Source: Lachnoclostridium sp. UBA7215
GTDB lineage: Bacteria; Bacillota; Clostridia; Lachnospirales; Lachnospiraceae
Reading direction: 5' to 3'
Assembly: GCA_002490465.1 (NCBI GenBank)
Contig: DKUB01000003.1
Coordinates: 1 to 5,371, forward strand
Length of the DNA stretch: 5,371 bases
Both the position numbers and the translations under genes were made by a program. Below the pieces are notes generated by a model that saw nothing but the letters and a program-made list of their open reading frames with translations, searched no databases and was not told where the DNA came from. Of the stretch, positions 1 to 4,893 are shown piece by piece (the stretch's first letter is position 1; every line of letters starts with the position of its first letter).

Positions 1-105
1 ATAGCGTTTCGCAAATGCCTAAAACAGGTAGAAAAGCGAAAGGAGGAAATGAAAAATATCGAACTATCAATTGATACCATGTATGAATTGATAGATAAAC
101 TTTAA
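1..105 (+). CDS. C-terminal end of a truncated gene, function not recognised
   Basis: Frame 1 is open from the first base of the window to a TAA at 103-105 and encodes 34 residues ending in YELIDKL. The segment is highly charged and probably helical, with regularly spaced Leu/Ile/Met residues among Lys and Glu, like the last helix of a regulator or a coiled-coil tail. It loosely recalls the C-terminal dimerisation helix of MerR-type regulators, but this is only a resemblance. The start of the gene lies outside the window. An AGGAGG at 41-46 precedes an in-frame ATG at 49, but the spacing of two bases is too short for normal initiation, so a fragment of a longer gene is preferred. It is also possible that this is not a gene. 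Confidence 0.4.
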   Translation: MAFRKCLKQVEKRKEEMKNIELSIDTMYELIDKL

Positions 106-165
106 ACTTGAAACCTGGCAATAAAAACAACTTACCGAATAATAGAGCAGCAAAATATGGGTTAT

Positions 166-444
166 TCAAATTGGCATGTTAAATTCAAATATCTTGTTCA
201 TATCACACTGCAAGATATGGCAAACGGCAAACAAAAACGATACTGTCGGATTCTGCGTGCCTTTTTCTATTCGGTTATACAAATAAATGGATACGTCTAC
301 TCCGTTTGTTTGAAGTTTTGCGACCATATCTGTTTGTTTAATGTTCAAAGCTTTGCGCATGTTTGCAATATTCCTGCCTATATTAACATTGTTTACTTGA
401 ATAATTCTATCAACACTTTCACTATTTTTCATATTCTTGCACAT
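166..444 (-). CDS. XRE-family helix-turn-helix transcriptional regulator
   Basis: This is a 92-residue, single-domain DNA-binding protein. Residues about 21-87 form an XRE/Cro-C1 type HTH: IGRNIANMRKALNIKQTDM supplies helices 1-2, VAKLQ with VSIYLYNRIEKGTQNPTV supplies the recognition region, and FLFAVCHILQCDMNKIFEF is the usual final helix pair. The RIEKG..NPT element is a family hallmark. There is no second sensory or dimerisation domain, which fits a small autoregulating repressor. The start is uncertain: ATG at 444 gives 92 residues and ATG at 432 gives 88, and neither has a good Shine-Dalgarno sequence, so expression may be weak. The gene diverges from the Ig-like gene at 556, so it could control that gene and itself, but no target is proven. 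Confidence 0.8.
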   Translation of the reverse strand: MCKNMKNSESVDRIIQVNNVNIGRNIANMRKALNIKQTDMVAKLQTNGVDVSIYLYNRIEKGTQNPTVSFLFAVCHILQCDMNKIFEFNMPI

Positions 445-476
445 CTATGCAATATTTTATGGATGTTTAAGCAAAA

Positions 477-485
477 ATAATAGCA
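477..485 (-). promoter_or_regulatory. Extended -10 promoter for the XRE gene (leftward)
   Basis: Read on the minus strand, the sequence is TGCTATTAT, a TGn extended -10 with TATTAT as the hexamer. No good -35 lies at 16-18 bp, as is allowed for extended -10 promoters. Transcription would begin near 470 and leave a leader of roughly 25 bases before the ATG at 444. This is inferred from sequence only. Confidence 0.4.
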
Positions 486-500
486 CGAGAACACAATTTT

Positions 501-509
501 TGTTATAAT
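501..509 (+). promoter_or_regulatory. Extended -10 promoter for the Ig-like gene (rightward)
   Basis: The sequence TGTTATAAT is a perfect TGn-TATAAT extended -10. The -35 region near 481-486 is poor. The predicted start near 516 gives a leader of about 40 bases before the ATG at 556. The -10 lies inside the odd palindrome GTTAT-A-ATAAC (502-512), which could be an operator for the divergent XRE regulator. The two divergent -10 elements are only about 21 bp apart, so the promoters probably interfere or are co-regulated. Confidence 0.5.
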
Positions 510-555
510 AACTTTAAACGTCCAAAAGATTATAAATTTATATTGGAGGGTAATT

Positions 556-1425
556 ATGAAAATTCTAAAAAAATTAGTTATATGCCTTTGGGTTATATGC
601 CTGGTATTGCCAATTACACCAGGAACCCCTGCGTTTGCGAAAGGAATTAAATTAAGTAAAAAATCAATCACCTTATACGTGGGACAGACCAAAAAAATAA
701 AATTAAAAGGGACTGCAAAAAAACCAAAATGGAGTTCCTCAAAAAAAAGTGTTGCTACTGTTACAAACAACGGAAAAATAAAAGCAAAGAAAAAAGGGAC
801 TGCTACAATTACGGCAAAGCTTGGGAAAAAGAAATATAAATGTAAGGCAAAAATAAAGGAAAAAACAGTTGTTCCTCCGAATCCAACGATTGAACCAGAC
901 GATTCAACGGTAGCAGGTAATTATCGAAAATTATCAAATTATCTTCAAAATTATGGGGAATATGATGCGGAAGAGGGTTATTATTATATTGATGATTTAT
1001 TAACTATGGATAATGGAAGAACTTATATACAAATTTGTTATAACATTGAAGGTACTTTTGACTTTTCAACACTGGTGACTTTAGATACAGATTATGGAAT
1101 ATCAACTAACCTTTTAACATTATCCATTACACCACCGGAATATTCCGAAGGGACATTGGCAGAAATATTTGTATCAGACCCTTCCATTTTATATTATGCA
1201 GACGGAACTGTGACACTCACAGATTTATCCGAAACAAATACAACAATTACCTATACATCCACAAATGCAACAACAATTTCTGAAAGAAATTCATTGTATG
1301 AATTGGGCGAGACAAGTCTTCGTTTTGGATTATCCAATTGGAATACATTATTAGAAGAAAGCGGTTCTGATTTAACACTCTCAGATTTGGGATTTACATC
1401 ATATGGGACTAATGCAGGAGGGTAA
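556..1425 (+). CDS. Secreted protein with bacterial Ig-like (Big_2) domain
   Basis: This 289-residue protein is predicted to be exported. Residues 1-28 form a signal peptide: a Lys-rich start, a hydrophobic core (LVICLWVICLVLPI) and an AFA cleavage site before KG. Residues about 30-103 form a very lysine-rich domain with the Big_2 pattern: an L..G....L....W.SS..SVATV..NGKI.A...GTATITA progression. A short Pro-rich linker (VPPNPTIEP, 106-114) leads to an acidic, Thr/Tyr-rich domain (about 118-289) that I do not recognise, but whose NYRKLSNYL start resembles the second half of other Ig-like extracellular proteins of Lachnospiraceae. There is no LPXTG anchor, no C-terminal membrane segment and no clear lipobox, so it is likely released or held on the wall by charge. 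The ATG is well supported by TGGAGGG at 544-550. The 3' end overlaps the following broken gene by 23 bases, suggesting former translational coupling. A substrate or ligand cannot be inferred. Confidence 0.8.
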   Translation: MKILKKLVICLWVICLVLPITPGTPAFAKGIKLSKKSITLYVGQTKKIKLKGTAKKPKWSSSKKSVATVTNNGKIKAKKKGTATITAKLGKKKYKCKAKIKEKTVVPPNPTIEPDDSTVAGNYRKLSNYLQNYGEYDAEEGYYYIDDLLTMDNGRTYIQICYNIEGTFDFSTLVTLDTDYGISTNLLTLSITPPEYSEGTLAEIFVSDPSILYYADGTVTLTDLSETNTTITYTSTNATTISERNSLYELGETSLRFGLSNWNTLLEESGSDLTLSDLGFTSYGTNAGG

Positions 1426-1834
1426 CATTATACAGGGGATAAAAGAAAAATTATCAAAATTAAACAAAAAAACTATATTACTAAAAGTTATTATACCTGT
1501 CCTTATCACATTTGCTGCTATTACAGCAATGTTTATTTGGACCAAATTTAACATTCAAAATGAAAAGGAAACGCAAACAGATGAATTCTCAGCAGTACAT
1601 GAAATTTGCGAACTGGCAACATTAAGATGTTACTACCACGATGTCGCCGAATTCGAAAAGCAGTCAAATGGTTTATTTAACTATGCTACAAAAAATTCTG
1701 GATTGAATATGATGGGATTGTTGATGTGGGGATTGATGTTGGAAAAGTTCATGTTGATAAACCGGATGAGGGTATACAGAAGGAAAATTAATTCATATAA
1801 CTTTACTGCAAATACTTTTTTTGCTATAATGTAA
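1403..1834 (+). pseudogene. Frameshifted, truncated DUF4230-like membrane protein gene
   Basis: The frame as it stands encodes 143 residues. An N-terminal transmembrane helix (about 24-46, ILLKVIIPVLITFAAITAMFIW) is followed by EICELATLRCYYHDVAEFEKQ, which I recognise from memory as the start of the DUF4230 domain (function unknown). After LFNY (residue 94, codon at 1682) the frame yields Met-rich non-family sequence. In another frame, from 1687, it reads YKKFWIEYDGIVDVGID and continues for 34 codons to a TAA at 1789-1791, which is the expected continuation. Restoring one base between 1684 and 1687 (TAT-GGC-TAC) joins the two. Even then the protein stops well before the usual family end, so the C-terminal half is deleted. 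The start is also doubtful: a strong AGGAGGG (1416-1422) sits 7 bases before an in-frame ATA at 1430 rather than before the ATGs at 1403 or 1412. The residues from 1687 to 1834 in the existing frame are probably meaningless. Confidence 0.7.
1802..1830 (+). promoter_or_regulatory. Sigma-A-type promoter for the tandem small genes
   Basis: TTTACT (1802-1807) and TATAAT (1825-1830) are separated by exactly 17 bp, and TGC before the -10 makes it an extended -10. Initiation near 1837 would give a leader of about 43 bases to the ATG at 1880. It lies within the last codons of the decayed DUF4230 frame, which supports that frame's 3' end being non-functional. Confidence 0.65.
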
Positions 1835-1862
1835 TTACAGTAATTGGCGTATTCTAACAAGT

Positions 1863-1877
1863 AGAAAGCGGGTGATT
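1863..1877 (+). promoter_or_regulatory. Conserved translation leader, copy 1
   Basis: AGAAAGCGGGTGATT is identical to the sequence at 2101-2115, two bases before the start codon in both cases. It matches the extended anti-Shine-Dalgarno complement AAGGAGGTGAT at all but two central positions, and its GCGGG core lies 7 bases before the ATG. The first copy therefore fixes the start at 1880. Confidence 0.65.
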
Positions 1878-1879
1878 GC

Positions 1880-2062
1880 ATGACAGAAGGTGAAATGTTA
1901 AAAATAACAATTGAAGAGTTTTCAAGATTACAGAGCTATATGCTTCTGGTAGATAAAGAATCCGATGCATTTAAAACCATGAAAGTACGTTATGTAGAGT
2001 TAAAAGTTATCCTCTCTGCCTCTGGTGTCAATATAACGGACATTGACAGGATAAAAGAATAG
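1880..2062 (+). CDS. Small protein of unknown function, tandem paralogue 1
   Basis: This 60-residue, soluble, mostly helical protein has no signal peptide or membrane segment. Its pattern is an N-terminal I..EEF..LQ.YMLL helix, a charged middle (VDKESDAFKTMKVRY), then ELKVILSASGVNITDIDRIKE. It is clearly paralogous to the protein encoded at 2118-2309: a hand alignment gives about 25 identical positions over 63 columns, strongest in YMLL and in the C-terminal SGVN-T-ID-IKE block. I do not recognise a named family. The start is supported by the shared leader at 1863-1877. It lies 55 bases before its paralogue and probably shares a transcript with it from the promoter at 1802-1830. Its closeness to a chemoreceptor gene may or may not be functional. 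Confidence 0.7.
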   Translation: MTEGEMLKITIEEFSRLQSYMLLVDKESDAFKTMKVRYVELKVILSASGVNITDIDRIKE

Positions 2063-2100
2063 CATTCTAGCAAACACGTGGTAGATAATAGCCGAGCATC

Positions 2101-2115
2101 AGAAAGCGGGTGATT
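2101..2115 (+). promoter_or_regulatory. Conserved translation leader, copy 2
   Basis: This is an exact second copy of the 15-base leader at 1863-1877, placed identically relative to its ATG (2118). The identity extends over sequence not needed for ribosome binding. That suggests a recent duplication or selection for matched translation of the two paralogues. Confidence 0.65.
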
Positions 2116-2117
2116 AT

Positions 2118-2309
2118 ATGCCAACAGGTATTGAAGTTACAAAAGTGGCACTTGACGATTTCAAAAAAATACAAAGATATATGCTTTTAGCAAAAGAAGA
2201 AAATGCAACTAAAACATACTCAGAGCTGAAGGAAGAATATTTAATAATAAAAGCTTTATTGCAGGTGTCGGGTGTGAATCTTACAGAAATAGATAAGATA
2301 AAAGAATAA
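2118..2309 (+). CDS. Small protein of unknown function, tandem paralogue 2
   Basis: This 63-residue protein has the same architecture as its upstream neighbour: V.LDDF..IQRYMLL, a charged segment (AKEENATKTYSELKEEY), then IKALLQVSGVNLTEIDKIKE. Conserved hydrophobic spacing and the C-terminal S-G-V-N-[IL]-T-[DE]-I-D-[RK]-I-K-E block suggest a small helical bundle, possibly a dimer or adaptor, but this is inference. There is no DNA-binding, metal-binding or catalytic motif. The two copies have diverged mainly by conservative changes (I/L, D/E, R/K), so both appear to be under protein-level selection. No convincing separate promoter was found in the 55-base gap. The long inverted repeat 32 bases after its stop may mark the end of the unit. 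Confidence 0.7.
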   Translation: MPTGIEVTKVALDDFKKIQRYMLLAKEENATKTYSELKEEYLIIKALLQVSGVNLTEIDKIKE

Positions 2310-2341
2310 AAGAGAAAAATTCATATGCTACGATATCTTAC

Positions 2342-2388
2342 ATCAACAGCCAGAACCACTCAGGGCCTGAGTGGTTCTGGCTGTTGAT
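2342..2388. repeat. Near-perfect 47-bp inverted repeat (two 23-bp arms)
   Basis: The arm at 2342-2364 (begins ATCAACAGCCAGAACC) is the exact reverse complement of 2366-2388, with only base 2365 unpaired. As RNA it would fold into a very stable hairpin with a small terminal loop. It lies between the small-gene pair and the chemoreceptor gene, where a terminator is expected, but no T-run follows on either strand (ATATTGG on the right). It is therefore not a textbook intrinsic terminator. It could act as an RNA-stability or processing element, a terminator of atypical form, a palindromic protein site, or a remnant of a small mobile repeat. Confidence 0.85.
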
Positions 2389-2416
2389 ATTGGAATAATT
2401 GCGGGGAAAATGAGAG

Positions 2417-2445
2417 TTGCTTTCCCGAAAAAGAAAGATTATAAT
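2417..2445 (+). promoter_or_regulatory. Sigma-A-type promoter for the chemoreceptor gene
   Basis: TTGCTT (2417-2422) and TATAAT (2440-2445) are separated by exactly 17 bp. Initiation near 2452 leaves about 20 bases before the ATG at 2472. A short inverted repeat, GGGAAA (2404-2409) and TTTCCC (2421-2426), overlaps the -35 and could bind a regulator. No SigD/sigma-28 type motility promoter is visible, so the receptor appears to be transcribed by the housekeeping polymerase. Confidence 0.65.
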
Positions 2446-2471
2446 AAAATTAAACAGAAAGGGGGAGTTTG

Positions 2472-3980
2472 ATGCATAAGAAAAAAGAATGGGTGGAATG
2501 GTCGGGAATATTATCAGAGGAATTAAACCAACAGGCACAAAAATCTTTTCAGCTTGGTTTGTTTGAGGAAATTACGGACGCTGCGCTGTTAAAAATGGCA
2601 CCTGAAACGATGAAATCCCTTAATCATTTATTGCAATGTGCCAATCTCCTCCTGAATCATGCCAGAGAAAATATGACTATGCTGAACCGGATTAATCATT
2701 CCGGTATGTGGTCTATGTATTTTGGGGAAGATTCACAGATTAACCGTGTTGTGTATACGGAGGAATTCCGTGAAATTGCGGGTTACACAAACCAGACGGA
2801 ATTGGAAGATACATTAGAGGCATGGACATCTAAAATACATGAGCATGACTACGACAGAGTTATGAAGGAATTTTATGATACGATTAAGGATACAACGGGG
2901 CAAAAGCAGTTTGATGTAGAATACCGTTTTCAAACGAAAAATGACGGGATACGCTGGATGCGGATGGCAGGGGAACTTGTGCGGCGTGGGGGAAAGCCCT
3001 TTGAATTTATCGGCATTATTACAGATATTACAATTGCACATAATAATGCTGTGGAACTGGATATTTCCAACAAACGTCATGATGCGATTGATTCCATACT
3101 CAATGAAGGCTCATGGAGCATGAACGTCATTGATGGCGATATCGCGAATCCAGAGAACCCTTTTTGGTACTCTGAACAATTCAGAAAACTGCTTGGTTTC
3201 CATGATGAGCAGGACTTTCCGAATTCTGCGGCTACTTATTCTAACCTGTTACATGACAAAGACAAAAAACATGTCATGGAAGCAATTTTGCATTATATAG
3301 AAGCAGGCATACAACATCCGCCGATTCAATTGGAATTTCAAATTCAACACGCCGATGGCAATTACCGATGGTTCCATATGACTGTGACGGCGGTGTTTGA
3401 CTCTGCGGGGAAACCAATCGTGGTGGCAGCGACAGCGCTGGATATTACGGAACAGAAGCGCAGCAGGGAAATTTTTGAAGCAGATATGGAAAAAAGCATT
3501 CAAAGCCTGGCAGCAGGCCTGGATGAAATAAGTGCTGTTGTGGCAGAAACTACAACAGATGTTCAGGACCTAAATGAAAAACAGGGCAGTATTACTACTG
3601 CGGCAGTAGAAGTAAATGAAAAGGTAAAAGAATCCCTGGAGATTATCTCCCTGATTCAGGGGATTGCCACACAGACGAACCTGTTGTCTCTGAATGCCTC
3701 TATTGAAGCCGCCAGGGCCGGAGAAGCCGGGAAGGGATTTTCTGTAGTAGCAGATGAAGTCGGTAAACTGGCGGTTTCCTGCAATGAGACGTCAGAACAC
3801 ATATCCCGCAGTTTAAATGAAATGCGGCAGGTAATTGAACATATTCTCTCCAGAATAGAAAGTATGGACAAAGCGGTGCTGTCCCAATCTGCTAATATGG
3901 AGAAAATTAATCATATGACACATGAGCTTAATATTCTGTGTGATGAGGAAAAAGAAATTGCACGAACTGTTTTTTCGTAG
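2472..3980 (+). CDS. Soluble methyl-accepting chemotaxis protein with two PAS domains
   Basis: This 502-residue receptor signals to the CheA/CheW kinase complex. After a helical N-terminal region (about 1-68) come two PAS_3-type domains, about 70-188 (SGMWSMYF...YTEEFREIAGY...RWMRMAGELV...IGIITDIT) and about 205-328 (GSWSMNV...YSEQFRKLLGF...YRWFHMTV...AATALDITEQ). The MCP coiled-coil module spans about 335-499. Its kinase-contact hairpin tip is at about 389-434 and holds the signature IATQTNLLSLNASIEAARAG followed by EAGKGFSVVADEVGKLA. There are no membrane segments, so it is a cytosolic sensor, probably of an internal, redox or diffusible signal; the PAS ligand cannot be told. The signalling arms are short and no CheR-binding C-terminal pentapeptide is visible. 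The start chosen is ATG at 2472, with AGGGGGAG at 2460-2467; the adjoining in-frame TTG at 2469 would add one residue and is less likely. No other chemotaxis gene lies in the window. Confidence 0.93.
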   Translation: MHKKKEWVEWSGILSEELNQQAQKSFQLGLFEEITDAALLKMAPETMKSLNHLLQCANLLLNHARENMTMLNRINHSGMWSMYFGEDSQINRVVYTEEFREIAGYTNQTELEDTLEAWTSKIHEHDYDRVMKEFYDTIKDTTGQKQFDVEYRFQTKNDGIRWMRMAGELVRRGGKPFEFIGIITDITIAHNNAVELDISNKRHDAIDSILNEGSWSMNVIDGDIANPENPFWYSEQFRKLLGFHDEQDFPNSAATYSNLLHDKDKKHVMEAILHYIEAGIQHPPIQLEFQIQHADGNYRWFHMTVTAVFDSAGKPIVVAATALDITEQKRSREIFEADMEKSIQSLAAGLDEISAVVAETTTDVQDLNEKQGSITTAAVEVNEKVKESLEIISLIQGIATQTNLLSLNASIEAARAGEAGKGFSVVADEVGKLAVSCNETSEHISRSLNEMRQVIEHILSRIESMDKAVLSQSANMEKINHMTHELNILCDEEKEIARTVFS

Positions 3981-3999
3981 GATTCAGTGTGAAAAACAA

Positions 4000-4028
4000 T
4001 TGACATTTTTTAACACACGTGGTATACT
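4000..4028 (+). promoter_or_regulatory. Consensus promoter for the 86-residue protein gene
   Basis: TTGACA (4000-4005) and TATACT (4023-4028) are spaced by 17 bp, with TGG extending the -10. It is the best promoter in the window. Initiation near 4035 leaves a leader of about 18 bases before the ATG at 4053. The -35 sits inside an inverted repeat: GTGTGAAAAA at 3987-3996, and TTTTTT at 4006-4011 followed by CACAC at 4014-4018. That arrangement could be an operator. Confidence 0.75.
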
Positions 4029-4046
4029 CCCCCTTAAAAGGGGGGG
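4029..4046. repeat. C5/G7 inverted repeat at the transcription start and RBS
   Basis: CCCCCTT (4029-4035) and AAGGGGG (4038-4044) are inverted around AA, and the G-run continues to 4046 (seven G). The predicted transcription start falls at or just after the C-run, so the G-run is the leader's only Shine-Dalgarno-like sequence, 6 bases before the ATG at 4053. If transcription started slightly upstream, the C-run would pair with and hide this site. Confidence 0.6.
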
Positions 4047-4052
4047 ATTTCT

Positions 4053-4313
4053 ATGACAGATAACGAACTACTACTTACTATTTCCGACATGCTGGACAAG
4101 AAATTAGAACCAATTAAAAATGATATTCATTTTCTAAAACTACAAAACGAAAATGATATATTACCCAGACTGCAAAATATTGAATCCTGTTATATAACAA
4201 CTTATAATCGTTATAAAAATGGCGTATCACAAATCAATACAATGCAGGATGATATTGATATCATGAAAAAAGTTATAACAGAACACAGTCAAAAATTACA
4301 ACAGATATCATAG
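4053..4313 (+). CDS. Small coiled-coil protein of unknown function
   Basis: This 86-residue protein has no signal peptide or membrane segment. Two predicted amphipathic helices are visible: about 3-32 (ELLLTISDMLDKKLEPIKNDIHFLKL), and about 55-85 (KNGVSQINTMQDDIDIMKKVITEH...KLQQIS) with hydrophobic residues at three- and four-residue spacing. They are joined by ENDILPRLQNIESCYITTYNRY. Similar small proteins with an ISDM-D-KLEPIK...NDILPRLQNIESCY core are, from memory, common hypothetical proteins of Clostridia, with no established role that I know. A helical hairpin that oligomerises or scaffolds a partner is the natural guess. The strong promoter at 4000-4028 and G-rich ribosome binding site suggest real expression. 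It is transcribed separately from the chemoreceptor gene 72 bases upstream, and no terminator is obvious after it. Confidence 0.75.
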   Translation: MTDNELLLTISDMLDKKLEPIKNDIHFLKLQNENDILPRLQNIESCYITTYNRYKNGVSQINTMQDDIDIMKKVITEHSQKLQQIS

Positions 4314-4473
4314 AAAATAAACTTGATATTCTTAAATACTACCCTCGTCATATAAAATTAATATGCTGTAATTTGACGTTCCTACATATTTTTATTGTAA
4401 AATTCATTCTCCCCCAATCAACCTGTCAATTTTTGAAATAACATAGTGATTAATAGTCCTCAGCAACTTTTCC
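4314..4473. other. A/T-rich intergenic stretch with no recognised feature
   Basis: Between the coiled-coil gene and the rpsF promoter there is A/T-rich sequence with many stops in all frames. I see no RNA gene, repeat or convincing terminator in it. Confidence 0.5.
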
Positions 4474-4502
4474 TTGCTTTTTATTCCTTTTTGTGGTAGA
4501 AT
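4474..4502 (+). promoter_or_regulatory. Promoter of the rpsF-ssb operon
   Basis: TTGCTT (4474-4479) and TAGAAT (4497-4502) are spaced by exactly 17 bp, with TGG giving an extended -10. Transcription would begin near 4509, producing a leader of about 80 bases before rpsF, unusually long compared with the other genes here. Confidence 0.65.
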
Positions 4503-4533
4503 TAAATTCCGTGATGTAAAAATCATATTCCTT

Positions 4534-4559
4534 GTTCTTTTCTGAAAACAGAGAAGGGC
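4534..4559 (+). promoter_or_regulatory. Hairpin in the rpsF leader, possible S6:S18 control site
   Basis: CTTTTCTG (4537-4544) pairs with CAGAGAAG (4549-4556) around an AAAA loop with one G-U pair, and the stem can extend to 4534/4559 through further G-U pairs. It ends 12 bases before the rpsF AGGAGGTG. In many bacteria the S6:S18 complex represses this operon by binding a leader RNA that carries a CCG element. A CCG occurs at 4509-4511, but I cannot show that it sits in the right structure, so the regulatory role is a hypothesis. Confidence 0.35.
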
Positions 4560-4587
4560 CAGAGACCAAAAGGAGGTGCAGACAACT

Positions 4588-4875
4588 ATGAATCAGTATG
4601 AATTAGCTTTAGTTGTTAGTGCAAAAGTTGAAGACGAAGTAAGAAATGCCACCGTCGAAAAGGCAAAAGAGTATATTACTTCTTTGGGCGGTACAATTAC
4701 AAACGTCGATGAATGGGGCAAGAAAAAACTTGCTTATGAAATTCAGAAGATGGGTGAAGGCTTTTATTACTTTATTCAATTCGATGCCGAGTCCGATACA
4801 CCGGGCGAATTGGAACAGAGACTTCGCATAATGGACAACGTGCTCAGATACTTATGCGTAAAACAGGAGGCATAA
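4588..4875 (+). CDS. rpsF: 30S ribosomal protein bS6
   Basis: This 95-residue protein of the small ribosomal subunit binds the platform of 16S rRNA together with bS18. It has the full family pattern: MNQYELALVVS as the first strand, GGTITNVDEWGKKKLAYEIQK (34-54) with the hallmark WGKKKLAY, GFYYFIQFDA as the third strand, and a closing LEQRLRIMDNVLRYL helix-strand (75-89). The length is normal for the family and there is no long acidic tail. The start is ATG at 4588, with AGGAGGTG at 4571-4578 and 9 bases of spacing. An in-frame GTG at 4576 lies inside that site and cannot be the start. It is the first gene of an operon with ssb, 18 bases away, and presumably rpsR beyond the window. Confidence 0.97.
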   Translation: MNQYELALVVSAKVEDEVRNATVEKAKEYITSLGGTITNVDEWGKKKLAYEIQKMGEGFYYFIQFDAESDTPGELEQRLRIMDNVLRYLCVKQEA

Positions 4876-4893
4876 GATAAGGAGGAGTCTTCC

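Noticed and set aside
49..105. Separate 18-residue gene starting at ATG 49
   Set aside because: The AGGAGG is only two bases from the ATG, and the frame is open upstream to the edge of the window.
157..480. Rightward open frame opposite the XRE gene
   Set aside because: It has no ribosome binding site or recognisable protein pattern, and the opposite strand encodes a clear HTH protein.
429..770. Leftward open frame antisense to the start of the Ig-like gene
   Set aside because: It covers the divergent promoters and a well-supported signal peptide; its hydrophobic Phe-rich translation is typical of antisense to Lys-rich coding.
2043..2048. Perfect TTGACA at the end of the first small gene as a promoter for the second
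   Set aside because: No acceptable -10 lies 16-18 bp downstream, so chance occurrence in coding sequence is more likely.
2469..2471. TTG as the chemoreceptor start
   Set aside because: The adjacent ATG at 2472 is better spaced from AGGGGGAG and adds no special requirement.
4462..4490. AGCAA/TTGCT hairpin followed by a T-rich stretch as a terminator for the coiled-coil gene
   Set aside because: The stem has only five pairs, two of them G-C, and its right arm is the -35 of the rpsF promoter.
4576..4578. GTG as an earlier start for rpsF
   Set aside because: It lies inside the AGGAGGTG ribosome binding site; ATG at 4588 matches the family N-terminus.
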